The notes under the pieces were generated by a model. That model did no database searches. It was not told where the DNA came from and saw only the letters and a list, made by a program, of their open reading frames with translations. A stretch of 17,947 bases of DNA from an uncultured Sphingomonas sp. Its GTDB lineage: Bacteria; Pseudomonadota; Alphaproteobacteria; Sphingomonadales; Sphingomonadaceae. The DNA lies in assembly GCA_946482655.1 (NCBI GenBank), contig CAMLSA010000069.1, forward strand, positions 1-17,947, given 5' to 3'. The position numbers and the translations under genes are program-made. Below are positions 1-7,048 of this stretch, piece after piece. The number at the start of each line of letters is the position of its first letter. Positions within the stretch are counted from its first letter, which is position 1.

Positions 1-28
1 ACCCGTCCGCTCTCCGCGTCACGAGGCC

Positions 29-130
29 TTACTGCAGGCCGTCGAGCGCCTTCTCGTCGCGGGCCAGCCCAAACAGTGCGGTCGCATAACGCCCGCTGAG
101 GCTAGCCTGGATTCCGCCGGAATTCTCCAC
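29..130 (-). pseudogene. atpH: 5' fragment of ATP synthase F1 delta subunit, interrupted by a stop
   Basis: The delta subunit is the peripheral-stalk part of F1Fo ATP synthase that joins the catalytic head to the b subunits. The frame opening with GTG at 128-130 reads VENSGGIQASLSGRYATALF and continues with GLARDEKALDG, which matches the conserved first helix of alphaproteobacterial AtpH. After 33 codons it meets TAA at 29-31, whereas the family is about 180 residues. The remaining 28 bases do not restore an obvious delta sequence in another frame. The loss of similarity falls at a CTGCAG hexamer. This could be a true pseudogene or duplicate fragment, a frameshift, or a sequence or assembly fault near the window edge. 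A GGGGA about ten bases upstream may serve as the ribosome binding site. Identity of the fragment is fairly sure; its status is not. Confidence 0.6.
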
Positions 131-166
131 GCGCGTCACATCCCCCAATTGGAATTGCCCCATGCG

Positions 167-194
167 AAAAAGGGGGCGCCAAAAAGGCGTCCCC
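167..194 (-). terminator. Intrinsic terminator in front of atpH
   Basis: On the minus strand GGGGACGCC and GGCGCCCCC form a nine-pair stem (one G-T wobble) around a TTTTT loop. A second TTTTT follows directly. This is a textbook Rho-independent terminator. It lies only 36 bases before the atpH GTG and about 130 bases after the separate hsp20 terminator, so it may end a short transcript or act as an attenuator in the atpH leader. Confidence 0.7.
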
Positions 195-231
195 GCATGG
201 GTCGCGGGCCGGTTAGCAGGGGTGTTCCGAT

Positions 232-255
232 GATGCAAGGCGGGAAGGATGCAAG
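232..255. repeat. Two direct copies of GATGCAAG, 16-bp period
   Basis: GATGCAAG occurs at 232-239 and 248-255, so the copies are 16 bp apart. They lie in the non-coding stretch between hsp20 and atpH, upstream of the atpH leader terminator. The arrangement could be a repressor or activator site or overlapping -35-like boxes (CTTGCATC on the minus strand), or chance. Confidence 0.3.
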
Positions 256-321
256 ATACGGTATCGTTATTTTCGCCCGGTGAAGCCTGGCTTTCCGTTG
301 CCGGCGCGACGCGCGGGATTC

Positions 322-350
322 AGAAAGCCGGACCGTTACCGGCCCGGCTT
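322..350 (-). terminator. Terminator hairpin after hsp20
   Basis: On the minus strand AAGCCGGGCCG and CGGTCCGGCTT (325-350) form an eleven-pair stem with one G-T wobble and a GTAA loop, followed by a short TTTCT tract. It sits about 34 bases after the hsp20 stop codon, the right place to end that transcript. The T tract is weak, which lowers certainty about efficiency. Confidence 0.6.
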
Positions 351-383
351 CCTCATCCGATCACGAAATAAGAGCAGCGATCG

Positions 384-851
384 TTACGCCGCGGCTCGGC
401 TCGGCTCGGCATCGATCACCGGCTGGGGCTCGACGCCGTCGATGGCGATGCGGCGCGGCTTCTTGTGCTCGGGGATCTCGCGCACCAGCTCGACATTGAG
501 CAAGCCGTTCTCATGGCCCGCGCTGGTCACCTTGATGGTGTCGGCGAGCTGAAAGCGGCGCTCGAAAGCGCGCTTGGCGATGCCGCGGTGCAGATATTCG
601 CGCTTCTCGCCTTCGGACGCATCGCCGGCGCGGCCGATGATGATCAGCATATTGTCCTGCACGGTGACCTCGATCTCGTCGCGGGTGAAGCCGGCGAGCG
701 CCATTTGGATGCGATAGGCGCCATCGCCAGTCTTCTCGATGTTATAGGGGGGATAGCTGTCGCTCTCGCCACGGCTGAGGTCGACGAGACGGTTGAGATT
801 CTCGAAGCCGATCGAGGACCGGAGAAGGGGGGCGAAATCAAGACTACGCAT
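384..851 (-). CDS. ibpA: Small heat-shock protein, Hsp20/IbpA family
   Basis: ATP-independent holdase chaperone of the cytoplasm that binds unfolding proteins and passes them to DnaK/ClpB. The 155-residue product starts MRSLDFAPLLRSSIGFENL, the IbpA-type N-terminus that anchors on F and L residues. An alpha-crystallin domain follows at about residues 37-130 (the stretch around YRIQMALAGF, the ITVQDN-like strand and the ANGLL-like ENGLLNVEL strand). A C-terminal IxI motif (IAI in RRIAIDG) docks between dimers. The ATG is preceded by AGGA at good spacing. The gene stands alone, with a heat-shock-like promoter and a thermometer-like leader upstream and its own terminator downstream. The tail codons contain a CGGCT tandem repeat. 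The family call is firm; the symbol is by similarity, and sphingomonads often have several Hsp20 paralogues. Confidence 0.95.
   Translation of the reverse strand: MRSLDFAPLLRSSIGFENLNRLVDLSRGESDSYPPYNIEKTGDGAYRIQMALAGFTRDEIEVTVQDNMLIIIGRAGDASEGEKREYLHRGIAKRAFERRFQLADTIKVTSAGHENGLLNVELVREIPEHKKPRRIAIDGVEPQPVIDAEPSRAAA
392..410. repeat. CGGCT pentanucleotide tandem repeat in the hsp20 tail
   Basis: Three full copies of CGGCT plus a partial fourth run from 392 to 410 inside the last codons of hsp20. Five-base slippage would shift the frame and change the few residues before the stop. Confidence 0.6.
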
Positions 852-860
852 GGGCCTGTT

Positions 861-908
861 TCCTCATGAAGCGATGTTGACCAATGATGAGACCCGCGGG
901 ATGCCCGC
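861..908 (-). promoter_or_regulatory. ROSE-like RNA thermometer in the hsp20 leader
   Basis: On the minus strand the Shine-Dalgarno AGGA (861-864) is preceded, five bases away, by UCGCU (870-874). This is the UYGCU anti-Shine-Dalgarno signature of ROSE elements, where U, C, C and U pair with A, G, G and A and the G is left out of canonical pairing. Further upstream GCGGG-CAT-CCCGC (896-908) forms a tight five-pair hairpin of the kind that precedes the regulatory hairpin in ROSE leaders. The candidate leader is about 95 nt, the usual ROSE size, and the downstream gene is an Hsp20, the classic ROSE target. Melting of the weak hairpin on heating would free the ribosome site. The fold was judged by eye. 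Confidence 0.6.
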
Positions 909-953
909 CGGGCCGTGTCGAGCCGCCCCGTCCGGCGGCGGCCGACATGAGCG

Positions 954-981
954 AGATAGTAACGACCTTCAGGGCTTCAAG
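954..981 (-). promoter_or_regulatory. Candidate heat-shock (RpoH-type) promoter for hsp20
   Basis: On the minus strand CTTGAA (976-981) is followed after 14 bases by TACTATCT (954-961). CTTGAA is the -35 core of sigma-32 promoters, and the spacing fits that class better than the 17 bp of housekeeping promoters. The predicted start gives a leader of about 95 nt that contains the ROSE-like element. Confidence 0.45.
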
Positions 982-1001
982 ACCTTCGACACAGCGGTTC
1001 G

Positions 1002-1030
1002 TTGACGGACGCGGCCCGCCCGCCTAACCG
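1002..1030 (+). promoter_or_regulatory. Promoter of accA, placing the start at the ATG
   Basis: TTGACG (1002-1007), 17 bases, then TAACCG (1025-1030). Only six bases (GGGGCG) separate the -10 from the accA ATG at 1037, so transcription should start at or within a base of the start codon, giving a leaderless message. The G run at 1030-1034 is too close to the ATG to be a normal ribosome binding site. Confidence 0.6.
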
Positions 1031-1036
1031 GGGGCG

Positions 1037-1978
1037 ATGATTGCCTATCTCGAATTCGAAAAGCCGATCGCCGAGCTGGAAGCGCGTATCGCCGAACTCC
1101 GTTCGACCGCCGATGCGGGATCGCTGGACATCGACAGCGAGGTTTCGAAGCTCGCCGCCAAATCGGACAAGCTGCTGCGGGATACCTATGCCAAGCTGAC
1201 ACCCTGGCAGAAGACTCAGGTCGCCCGCCATCCGGACCGGCCGCACTTCAAGGACTATGTGGCGGGGTTCATCAGCGATTTCATGCCCTTGGCCGGCGAC
1301 CGCGCCTTTGCCGACGACCAGGCGATTATCGGCGGCCTGGGACGGATCGGCAGCCGTAAGGTGATGGTGATCGGCCATGAGAAGGGCGGCGACACCGCGT
1401 CACGCCTCAAGCATAATTTCGGCATGGCCAAGCCGGAGGGTTACCGCAAGGCGATCCGGCTGATGCAGCTCGCCGACAAATTCGGCCTGCCGGTGGTAAG
1501 CCTGGTCGATACGTCGGGAGCCTTTCCCGGCATCCAGGCCGAGGAGCGCGGCCAGGCCGAGGCGATCGCGCGTTCGACCGAACAATGTCTCGCGCTCGGC
1601 GTGCCGATGGTCGCGGCCATCGTCGGCGAGGGCGGCTCGGGCGGCGCTATCGCGGTGGCGGCGGCGAACAAGGTGCTGATGTTCGAGCATGCGGTCTATT
1701 CGGTGATCTCGCCCGAGGGCTGCGCCTCCATCCTGTGGCGCACCAGCGACAAGGCGGCCGAGGCGGCCGAGGCGATGAAGGTCACCGCCGCCGATCTCCA
1801 GAAGCTCGGTGTGGTCGACCGCGTGGTGCCCGAGCCGATGGGCGGCGCGCATCGCGATCCGGCAGCCGCGATCGCGGCTCTGGGCGCGGCGATCGGGGAG
1901 GAACTCGACAGGCTGTCCGGCAAGAAGCCCGCGACGATCCGGGCGGCCCGGCGCGACAAATTCCTCGCCATCGGATAA
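1037..1978 (+). CDS. accA: Acetyl-CoA carboxylase carboxyltransferase subunit alpha
   Basis: AccA pairs with AccD to move the carboxyl group from carboxybiotin to acetyl-CoA, making malonyl-CoA for fatty-acid synthesis in the cytoplasm. The 313-residue product has the full family length. The N-terminal helical part ([15 protein letters not shown]) and the [20 protein letters not shown] segment are conserved AccA blocks. The crotonase-fold core shows [34 protein letters not shown] and the oxyanion-hole glycines in [10 protein letters not shown], followed by [15 protein letters not shown]. All are intact. The start is fixed by conservation of [11 protein letters not shown] and by a promoter ending six bases upstream. 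No Shine-Dalgarno lies at normal spacing, so leaderless translation is likely. The M48 protease gene follows 68 bases downstream. Confidence 0.98.
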   Translation: MIAYLEFEKPIAELEARIAELRSTADAGSLDIDSEVSKLAAKSDKLLRDTYAKLTPWQKTQVARHPDRPHFKDYVAGFISDFMPLAGDRAFADDQAIIGGLGRIGSRKVMVIGHEKGGDTASRLKHNFGMAKPEGYRKAIRLMQLADKFGLPVVSLVDTSGAFPGIQAEERGQAEAIARSTEQCLALGVPMVAAIVGEGGSGGAIAVAAANKVLMFEHAVYSVISPEGCASILWRTSDKAAEAAEAMKVTAADLQKLGVVDRVVPEPMGGAHRDPAAAIAALGAAIGEELDRLSGKKPATIRAARRDKFLAIG

Positions 1979-2046
1979 CAAGGCGCGGCGGGAACGGAAC
2001 TGTTCATATTGCCTCTGCTTTATGCCTTTCGTTGGGAGGATGGCGC

Positions 2047-3483
2047 ATGAAGAAGATCGCGATTTGGGCCGCCCTGATGCTGGCGCTGCCATCCGGTCCG
2101 GTCCTTGCCCAGGCGCAGTCGATCTCGGCGAGCGACAAGAGAATGGGAGCCGAGGCGCATCCCCAGCTGCTCCAGCAGTTCGGCGGAGCGATGAAGGGGC
2201 CGGTGGCGGACTATGTCACCCGGGTCGGCCGCAGGATCGCCGTCCAGTCAGGCTTGTCGAACAGCGAACGCGACTTCACCGTGACCCTGCTCGACTCTCC
2301 GGTCGACAACGCGTTCGCTATACCGGGCGGCTATGTCTACGTCACCCGGGGCCTGCTCGCGCTGATGAACGACGAGGCCGAGCTCGCCTCGGTGCTGGGG
2401 CATGAGATCGGCCATGTCGCCGCCCGCCACGCGGCCAAGCGTCAGCGGACCGCGACGATCACCCAGGTACTCGCCAGCGTCGTCGGCGCTGTCGCGGGCA
2501 ATAGCGGGGTGGGCGGCCTGGTCGGCAAGGGTGCCGGCGTCGGCGCCGATCTGATCACCAAAGGTTTTTCGCGCACTCAGGAATATCAGGCCGACGATCT
2601 CGGTGTGCGCTATCTTGCCGGCGCCGGTTATGATCCGCTCGCTTCGTCCGACATGCTCGCGATCATGGGTGCCGAGCAGGCGCTCGAGGCGCGGATCAGC
2701 GGCGAGGACAGTGCGCTGCCGACATGGATGAGCACCCATCCCAATTCCGCCGACCGGGTGCGGCGCGCGCGCGACAAGGCCGCGCAGACCGGCGCCGCTG
2801 GACGAGGCCAGCGCAATCCCGATGCCCTGCTCAACGCGATGGACGGCCTGCCCTATGGAGAGGACCCTTCCAAGGGCTATGTCGAGGGCCGGGAATTCCG
2901 GCTGCCGGTTCAGCGGCTCGCCTTCACCGTGCCCGGCAACTATGCGCTGGTTAACGGCGATGAGGCGGTGACGATCAGCGGCTCCGAGGGTCAGGCGAGC
3001 TTCAGCGGAGGGCGCGTCGGCCTGGGCGGGCTGGAAGACTATGTCAGCCAGATATTCAACAAGCTGGGCGGCAATATACGTTATGGCCGGATCGAGAGCG
3101 GCCGGGCTCGGGGCATCGACTTCCGCTACGCCTTCGGCGCGGCCAACAGCAATGCCGGCCCTCTCGATGTCGGAGTATTCGCCTATCGGCCGGACGCCGG
3201 GGCCGAAGCCTATCACTTCGTGACGTTGACTCGGTCGGGAAGGGGGATCGGTCCCTTCCAGCCGTTGATAGAAAGCGTCCGCAGGCTGGGGCCCGCCGAA
3301 GCGACCGCGGCAAAGCCGCTTCGCGTCCGAGTCCTCAAGGCCAAGGTAGGCGACACACCCGAGGGGCTTGCCAGGCAAATGGCCTTTTCAGATAATCAGC
3401 TCGAACGGTTTCTCGTGCTCAACGGGCTGGAGCGCGGCGCTACGCTCAGGGCGGGCGACCGGATCAAGGTGATCGTGCGATAG
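2047..3483 (+). CDS. Exported M48-family zinc metalloprotease with LysM-like C-terminus
   Basis: Periplasmic peptidase of the BepA/YfgC-like M48 group, which handles misfolded envelope proteins. The 478-residue product begins with a signal peptide (MKKIAIWAALMLALPSGPVLA, cleavage near residue 21). The zinc site HEIGH is at residues 119-123, and the third ligand is probably Glu179 in RTQEYQADDLG. The catalytic domain ends near the THPNSADRVRRA motif at about residue 240. A long middle region without a recognised fold follows, and the last 50 residues (VGDTPEGLARQM to GDRIKVIV) resemble a LysM domain that would bind peptidoglycan. The ATG is set by GGGAGGA seven bases upstream and by the signal peptide; the open frame extends further upstream inside accA but is not coding there. 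M48 with a C-terminal LysM-like tail replaces the TPR domain of E. coli BepA. The substrate is unknown. Confidence 0.93.
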   Translation: MKKIAIWAALMLALPSGPVLAQAQSISASDKRMGAEAHPQLLQQFGGAMKGPVADYVTRVGRRIAVQSGLSNSERDFTVTLLDSPVDNAFAIPGGYVYVTRGLLALMNDEAELASVLGHEIGHVAARHAAKRQRTATITQVLASVVGAVAGNSGVGGLVGKGAGVGADLITKGFSRTQEYQADDLGVRYLAGAGYDPLASSDMLAIMGAEQALEARISGEDSALPTWMSTHPNSADRVRRARDKAAQTGAAGRGQRNPDALLNAMDGLPYGEDPSKGYVEGREFRLPVQRLAFTVPGNYALVNGDEAVTISGSEGQASFSGGRVGLGGLEDYVSQIFNKLGGNIRYGRIESGRARGIDFRYAFGAANSNAGPLDVGVFAYRPDAGAEAYHFVTLTRSGRGIGPFQPLIESVRRLGPAEATAAKPLRVRVLKAKVGDTPEGLARQMAFSDNQLERFLVLNGLERGATLRAGDRIKVIVR

Positions 3484-3551
3484 GTGTACGGAATCAATCA
3501 GACGCCGGGCGCCTACGGCAAGAATGTGACCGCCGGCGCTCGAGGCAAGCC

Positions 3552-3589
3552 AAAGACAAAAAGGGCGACGAACTCGCGTTCGCCGCCCT
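3552..3589 (-). terminator. Terminator after the Flp pilin gene
   Basis: On the minus strand a twelve-position stem with one mismatch (3562-3573 against 3578-3589) closes a four-base loop (3574-3577). It is followed by TTTTTGTCTTT. It lies about 35 bases past the pilin stop codon. It could also slow transcription coming from the protease gene on the other strand, but that side has no T tract. Confidence 0.8.
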
Positions 3590-3623
3590 CTGAAGCCAGC
3601 CTTTAGCCGTTAAAGATCTGAGC

Positions 3624-3791
3624 TTAGCTAGCCTTCATATTGTTCGTGACGTTACCGAACGTCGTCGACAGCTGATTGCCGAGGCTGGTCATCGCGGTGA
3701 TCGCGGCGACGGCGATGAGCGCGGCGATCAGACCATATTCAATCGCGGTGGCGCCCTTGTTGTTCTTCAGAAGCTTGGCAACGAACTTCAT
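3624..3791 (-). CDS. flp: Flp/Fap family type IVb prepilin
   Basis: Small subunit of Tad-type (type IVb) pili used in surface attachment. The 55-residue product has a short basic leader (MKFVAKLLKNNKG) and a prepilin peptidase site after Gly13. Glu at +5 and Tyr at +6 of the mature form (ATAIEYGLIAALIAVAAI) are the Flp hallmark. One hydrophobic helix and a short polar tail ending TNNMKAS complete it. The ATG at 3789-3791 is preferred over an in-frame GTG 15 bases upstream because GGGAG sits eight bases before the ATG. The gene has its own terminator. The 137-base leader holds a GGCCCG/CGGGCC inverted repeat (3830-3835, 3854-3859). A second prepilin gene lies upstream on the same strand, but no cpa/tad assembly genes are in the window. 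Confidence 0.92.
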   Translation of the reverse strand: MKFVAKLLKNNKGATAIEYGLIAALIAVAAITAMTSLGNQLSTTFGNVTNNMKAS

Positions 3792-3928
3792 AACTCTAAC
3801 TCCCACTGCCCGATTTCGGGGGATGCTTCGGCCCGGCTGGCCTTATCTGATGACGGGCCAACGCAATGCACTGTACGGAGAAGTCCCTGTTGAATCGTTA
3901 ACGGGTAAACGGACACGTCGAAATCGCG

Positions 3929-4114
3929 TCAGATCGAGGCGACCCGATTGGCAATGTCGTCCCAGCGGCCTTGTACCGCCTCGCCGAGCGACGCCACGCC
4001 GACCAACACCGCCAGCACGATCAGCGCGAGAACCAGCCCATATTCGACCGCTACGGCCCCCCGCTGGTCGTGGACGACGTGACGCAAGCACGCCCGACGG
4101 CGACTGCATTTCAT
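3929..4114 (-). CDS. Second Flp-family prepilin-like protein
   Basis: A 61-residue protein with a basic leader (MKCSRRRACLRHVVHDQRG), a likely prepilin peptidase cut after Gly19, Glu at +5 and Tyr at +6 of the mature form (AVAVEYGLVLALIVLAVL), one hydrophobic helix and a tail ending DDIANRVASI. It fits the Flp/Fap family but differs from its neighbour: the leader is longer and arginine-rich, the helix is richer in Leu and Val, and the tail is charged. It may be a minor pilin. The gene precedes the other pilin on the same strand by 137 bases, and no terminator is evident between them. The ribosome site before the ATG is weak (CGAGAA). No Tad machinery is nearby, so it must rely on pilus genes elsewhere. 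Confidence 0.8.
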   Translation of the reverse strand: MKCSRRRACLRHVVHDQRGAVAVEYGLVLALIVLAVLVGVASLGEAVQGRWDDIANRVASI

Positions 4115-4152
4115 CGGATTTCTCGGATCGATAGGGAGTAGCTCATATCACT

Positions 4153-4181
4153 TTGATCTGCAGAGATTTATTTCGTAGGCG
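4153..4181 (+). promoter_or_regulatory. Candidate promoter of the Nudix gene
   Basis: TTGATC (4153-4158), 17 bases, then TAGGCG (4176-4181). The predicted leader of about 28 nt includes the inverted repeat GGATT-AACG-AATCC (4186-4199). The region also serves as upstream DNA for the divergent pilin gene. Confidence 0.45.
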
Positions 4182-4215
4182 TCTCGGATTAACGAATCCC
4201 TAAGCGCTTGGACCT

Positions 4216-4623
4216 ATGAATAATATAGAGCCCCTGATCGTCGTCGCGGCGGCGCTGATCGACACCGACGGCCGCTTGCTGGTGCAGCAGCGTCCCCAAG
4301 GGAAACCGATGGCGGGTCTCTGGGAGTTTCCCGGAGGCAAGGTCGAGGCGAACGAGCTCCCCGAAGCGGCGCTGATTCGAGAGCTGCACGAGGAACTGGG
4401 CGTCGACGTCGAGAAGGCCTGCCTCGCACCAGCCTGTTTCGCGAGCGAGTCGCTCGGCGACCGGCACATGATCCTGCTGCTCTACATCTGCCGCAAATGG
4501 CACGGCGTACCCCGCGCGATCGAGGCGCCGGCGATCAAATGGGTCCGCCCGCTCGACCTTCACGGGCTGGAGATGCCACCCGCCGACAAGCCGCTGATCG
4601 GGCTGCTCGACGCGCTCATTTAG
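4216..4623 (+). CDS. mutT: MutT-like Nudix hydrolase (8-oxo-dGTP diphosphatase type)
   Basis: Likely removes oxidised nucleoside triphosphates such as 8-oxo-dGTP from the pool by hydrolysis to the monophosphate, lowering A:T to C:G mutation. The 135-residue product is the normal MutT size. The Nudix box GX5EX7REUXEEXGU is complete at residues 41-63: Gly41, Glu47, Arg55, Glu56 and the metal-binding pair Glu59/Glu60. MutT-type flanks are also present: LLVQQRP, GKPMAGLWEFPGGKVE and the late IKWVRPLDL strand. The ATG has only a weak GGA upstream, and the start is supported by the conserved PLIVVAAALID strand. Its 3' end overlaps the convergent yceI gene by eight bases. Nudix specificity cannot be fixed from sequence, but the WEFPGGK pattern favours MutT. 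Confidence 0.93.
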   Translation: MNNIEPLIVVAAALIDTDGRLLVQQRPQGKPMAGLWEFPGGKVEANELPEAALIRELHEELGVDVEKACLAPACFASESLGDRHMILLLYICRKWHGVPRAIEAPAIKWVRPLDLHGLEMPPADKPLIGLLDALI

Positions 4624-5257
4624 AAGTCACCCTTTCTCGCTCGGGTTTTTCGAACGCGACTGCGATCACCAGCGGCACCAGGTCCGGGATCAGCGGTATT
4701 CCCTCCTTGATGCCGAAGTCGCTGCGGCGGATGGTGGTGGTCGCATCGAAGCCGATCGTCCGCTTGCCCATCATCACGCCCGCGCCGACGAAGCTTGCGT
4801 CGAGGACGACCGGCCTCGTGACTCCCTTGAGCGTCAGCCTGCCCCTGATCCGGACCTTCTTGCCCGTGGACCGGATCGACGTCGATTCGAAATGGCCGAT
4901 CGGATAGCGCACCGCATCGAAGAAGCCGGGGCCCAGCAGATGCGCGTTGAGCTCCTTGACCGTCGTGGTGATGCTCTTGATCGGGATGTCGATCGACACC
5001 CTTGTCTTCGCGGGCATCTTGGGATCGATGACGATCGACCCCGTCAGTCCGCCGAACATGCCGCGATAGGTGCTGAAGCCGAGATGATTGACAGAGAAGG
5101 TCACCTGGCTGTGCCGTGGATCGACGAAATAACGTCCCGCGGCGACCCGGCCGAGATCGGATGTCCCAGGTGAGCGCTTTGGGAGTTGCTGGGCGATGGC
5201 GGGGAGGGCGGCGGCGAGACCGAGCCCGGCGAGCAGGAGCGTTGCGCGTTTCACCAT
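4616..5257 (-). CDS. YceI-family periplasmic lipocalin-like protein
   Basis: YceI proteins form a beta-barrel that binds polyisoprenoids or similar amphiphiles in the periplasm; the physiological role is unclear. The product of about 213 residues starts with a signal peptide (VKRATLLLAGLGLAAALPAIA). The YceI domain follows, with FVDPRHSQVTFSVNHLGFST, MFGGLTGSIVIDP, DIPIKSITTT, FFDAVRYPIGHFEST, RLTLKGVTRPVVLDA and FDATTTIRRSDFGI, all family landmarks. ATG codons lie at 5269 and 5257 and a GTG at 5254. GGGAG is inside the region between the first two, so 5257 or 5254 is preferred over 5269. The gene lies downstream of ilvC, but a terminator hairpin separates them and overlaps its probable promoter. 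It overlaps the Nudix gene tail to tail by eight bases. Confidence 0.93.
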   Translation of the reverse strand: MVKRATLLLAGLGLAAALPAIAQQLPKRSPGTSDLGRVAAGRYFVDPRHSQVTFSVNHLGFSTYRGMFGGLTGSIVIDPKMPAKTRVSIDIPIKSITTTVKELNAHLLGPGFFDAVRYPIGHFESTSIRSTGKKVRIRGRLTLKGVTRPVVLDASFVGAGVMMGKRTIGFDATTTIRRSDFGIKEGIPLIPDLVPLVIAVAFEKPERERVTSK

Positions 5258-5270
5258 CGTCTCCCGCATG

Positions 5271-5301
5271 AGAAAGGCGGCAGACTAGCGCCTGCCGCCT
5301 T
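5271..5301 (-). terminator. Terminator after ilvC, next to the yceI start
   Basis: On the minus strand AAGGCGGCAG and CTGCCGCCTT (5274-5301) form a ten-pair stem with an eight-base loop, followed by TTCTC. It lies 46 bases after the ilvC stop and only 16 bases before the yceI ATG. Confidence 0.7.
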
Positions 5302-5309
5302 CTCAACAA
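5282..5309 (-). promoter_or_regulatory. Candidate yceI promoter inside the ilvC terminator
   Basis: On the minus strand TTGTTG (5304-5309), 16 bases, then TAGTCT (5282-5287) preceded by GC, giving GCTAGTCT, which resembles the GCTANAWC -10 of alphaproteobacterial housekeeping promoters. Transcription would start within the descending arm of the hairpin, giving a leader of about 20 nt with the GGGAG ribosome site. Confidence 0.4.
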
Positions 5310-5347
5310 GCGGAACCCCGACCCGATGCGCCGGGGCGAGCCGCGCC

Positions 5348-6468
<1,121 letters not shown>

Positions 6469-6488
6469 CCCGTTTTATGGCGGGGCGC

Positions 6489-7004
6489 CTAAAGCGCCTC
6501 TTTGCCCCGGACGATCGCCGCGACACCGGTGCGCGCGACCTCGACCAGGCCGACCTCGCGCATCAGCTCGAGGAATTTGTCGATTTTTTCGGTGCCGCCG
6601 GTAACTTCGAAGATGAAGCTCGAGATGGTCGAGTCGACCACCCGGGCGCGATAGACTTCGGCGAGGCGCAGCGCCTCGATCCTGTGATCGCCCGTGCCGG
6701 CGACCTTGACCAGCGCCAGCTCGCGTTCGACGTGCGGGCCCAGCGCCGTGAGATCGGTCACCTTGTGGACAGGGATCATCCGGTCGAGCTGCGCTACCAC
6801 CTGCTCGATCACCTGGGGCGTGCCGGTGGTGACGATGGTGATGCGGCTGATCTTCTCGTCCTCGGTCACGTCGGCCACCGTCAGGCTGTCGATATTATAG
6901 CCCCGCGCCGAGAACAGCCCGGCGATCCGGGCGAGGATGCCGGACTCGTTGTCCACGGTCACGGACAGCGTGTGCCGCTCGGTTTCTTCCTGTTTGATAT
7001 GCAT
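6489..7004 (-). CDS. ilvN: Acetolactate synthase small (regulatory) subunit
   Basis: Regulatory partner of the catalytic subunit encoded just upstream; it raises activity and confers valine feedback inhibition. The 171-residue product starts with an ACT domain (residues 10-83: HTLSVTVDNESGILARIAGL, FSARGYNIDSLTVADV, ISRITIVTTG). The ALS small-subunit C-terminal domain follows (HVERELALVKVAGTG, ARVVDSTISSFIFEVTG, MREVGLVEVARTG). Length equals the family. The start MHIKQEETERHTLSV is the conserved one, though its ribosome site is weak (AGAGA). An in-frame GTG at 7052 overlaps the ilvB stop as GTGA and would add 16 non-conserved residues, giving tight coupling. The shorter form is preferred. ilvH is a synonym used for the same family. 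Confidence 0.96.
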   Translation of the reverse strand: MHIKQEETERHTLSVTVDNESGILARIAGLFSARGYNIDSLTVADVTEDEKISRITIVTTGTPQVIEQVVAQLDRMIPVHKVTDLTALGPHVERELALVKVAGTGDHRIEALRLAEVYRARVVDSTISSFIFEVTGGTEKIDKFLELMREVGLVEVARTGVAAIVRGKEAL

Positions 7005-7048
7005 GGTTTTTTCTCTGGTCGAAGGGCGGGTGGGGGATTGCGCGAGGA

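Noticed and set aside
1..20. Vector-like GGCCTCGTGA on the minus strand near the window edge
   Set aside because: The ten-base match to common plasmid sequence does not extend to the next bases, so it is treated as chance.
2248..3378. 376-codon minus-strand open frame opposite the M48 protease
   Set aside because: Shadow of a gene with an intact signal peptide and HEIGH site.
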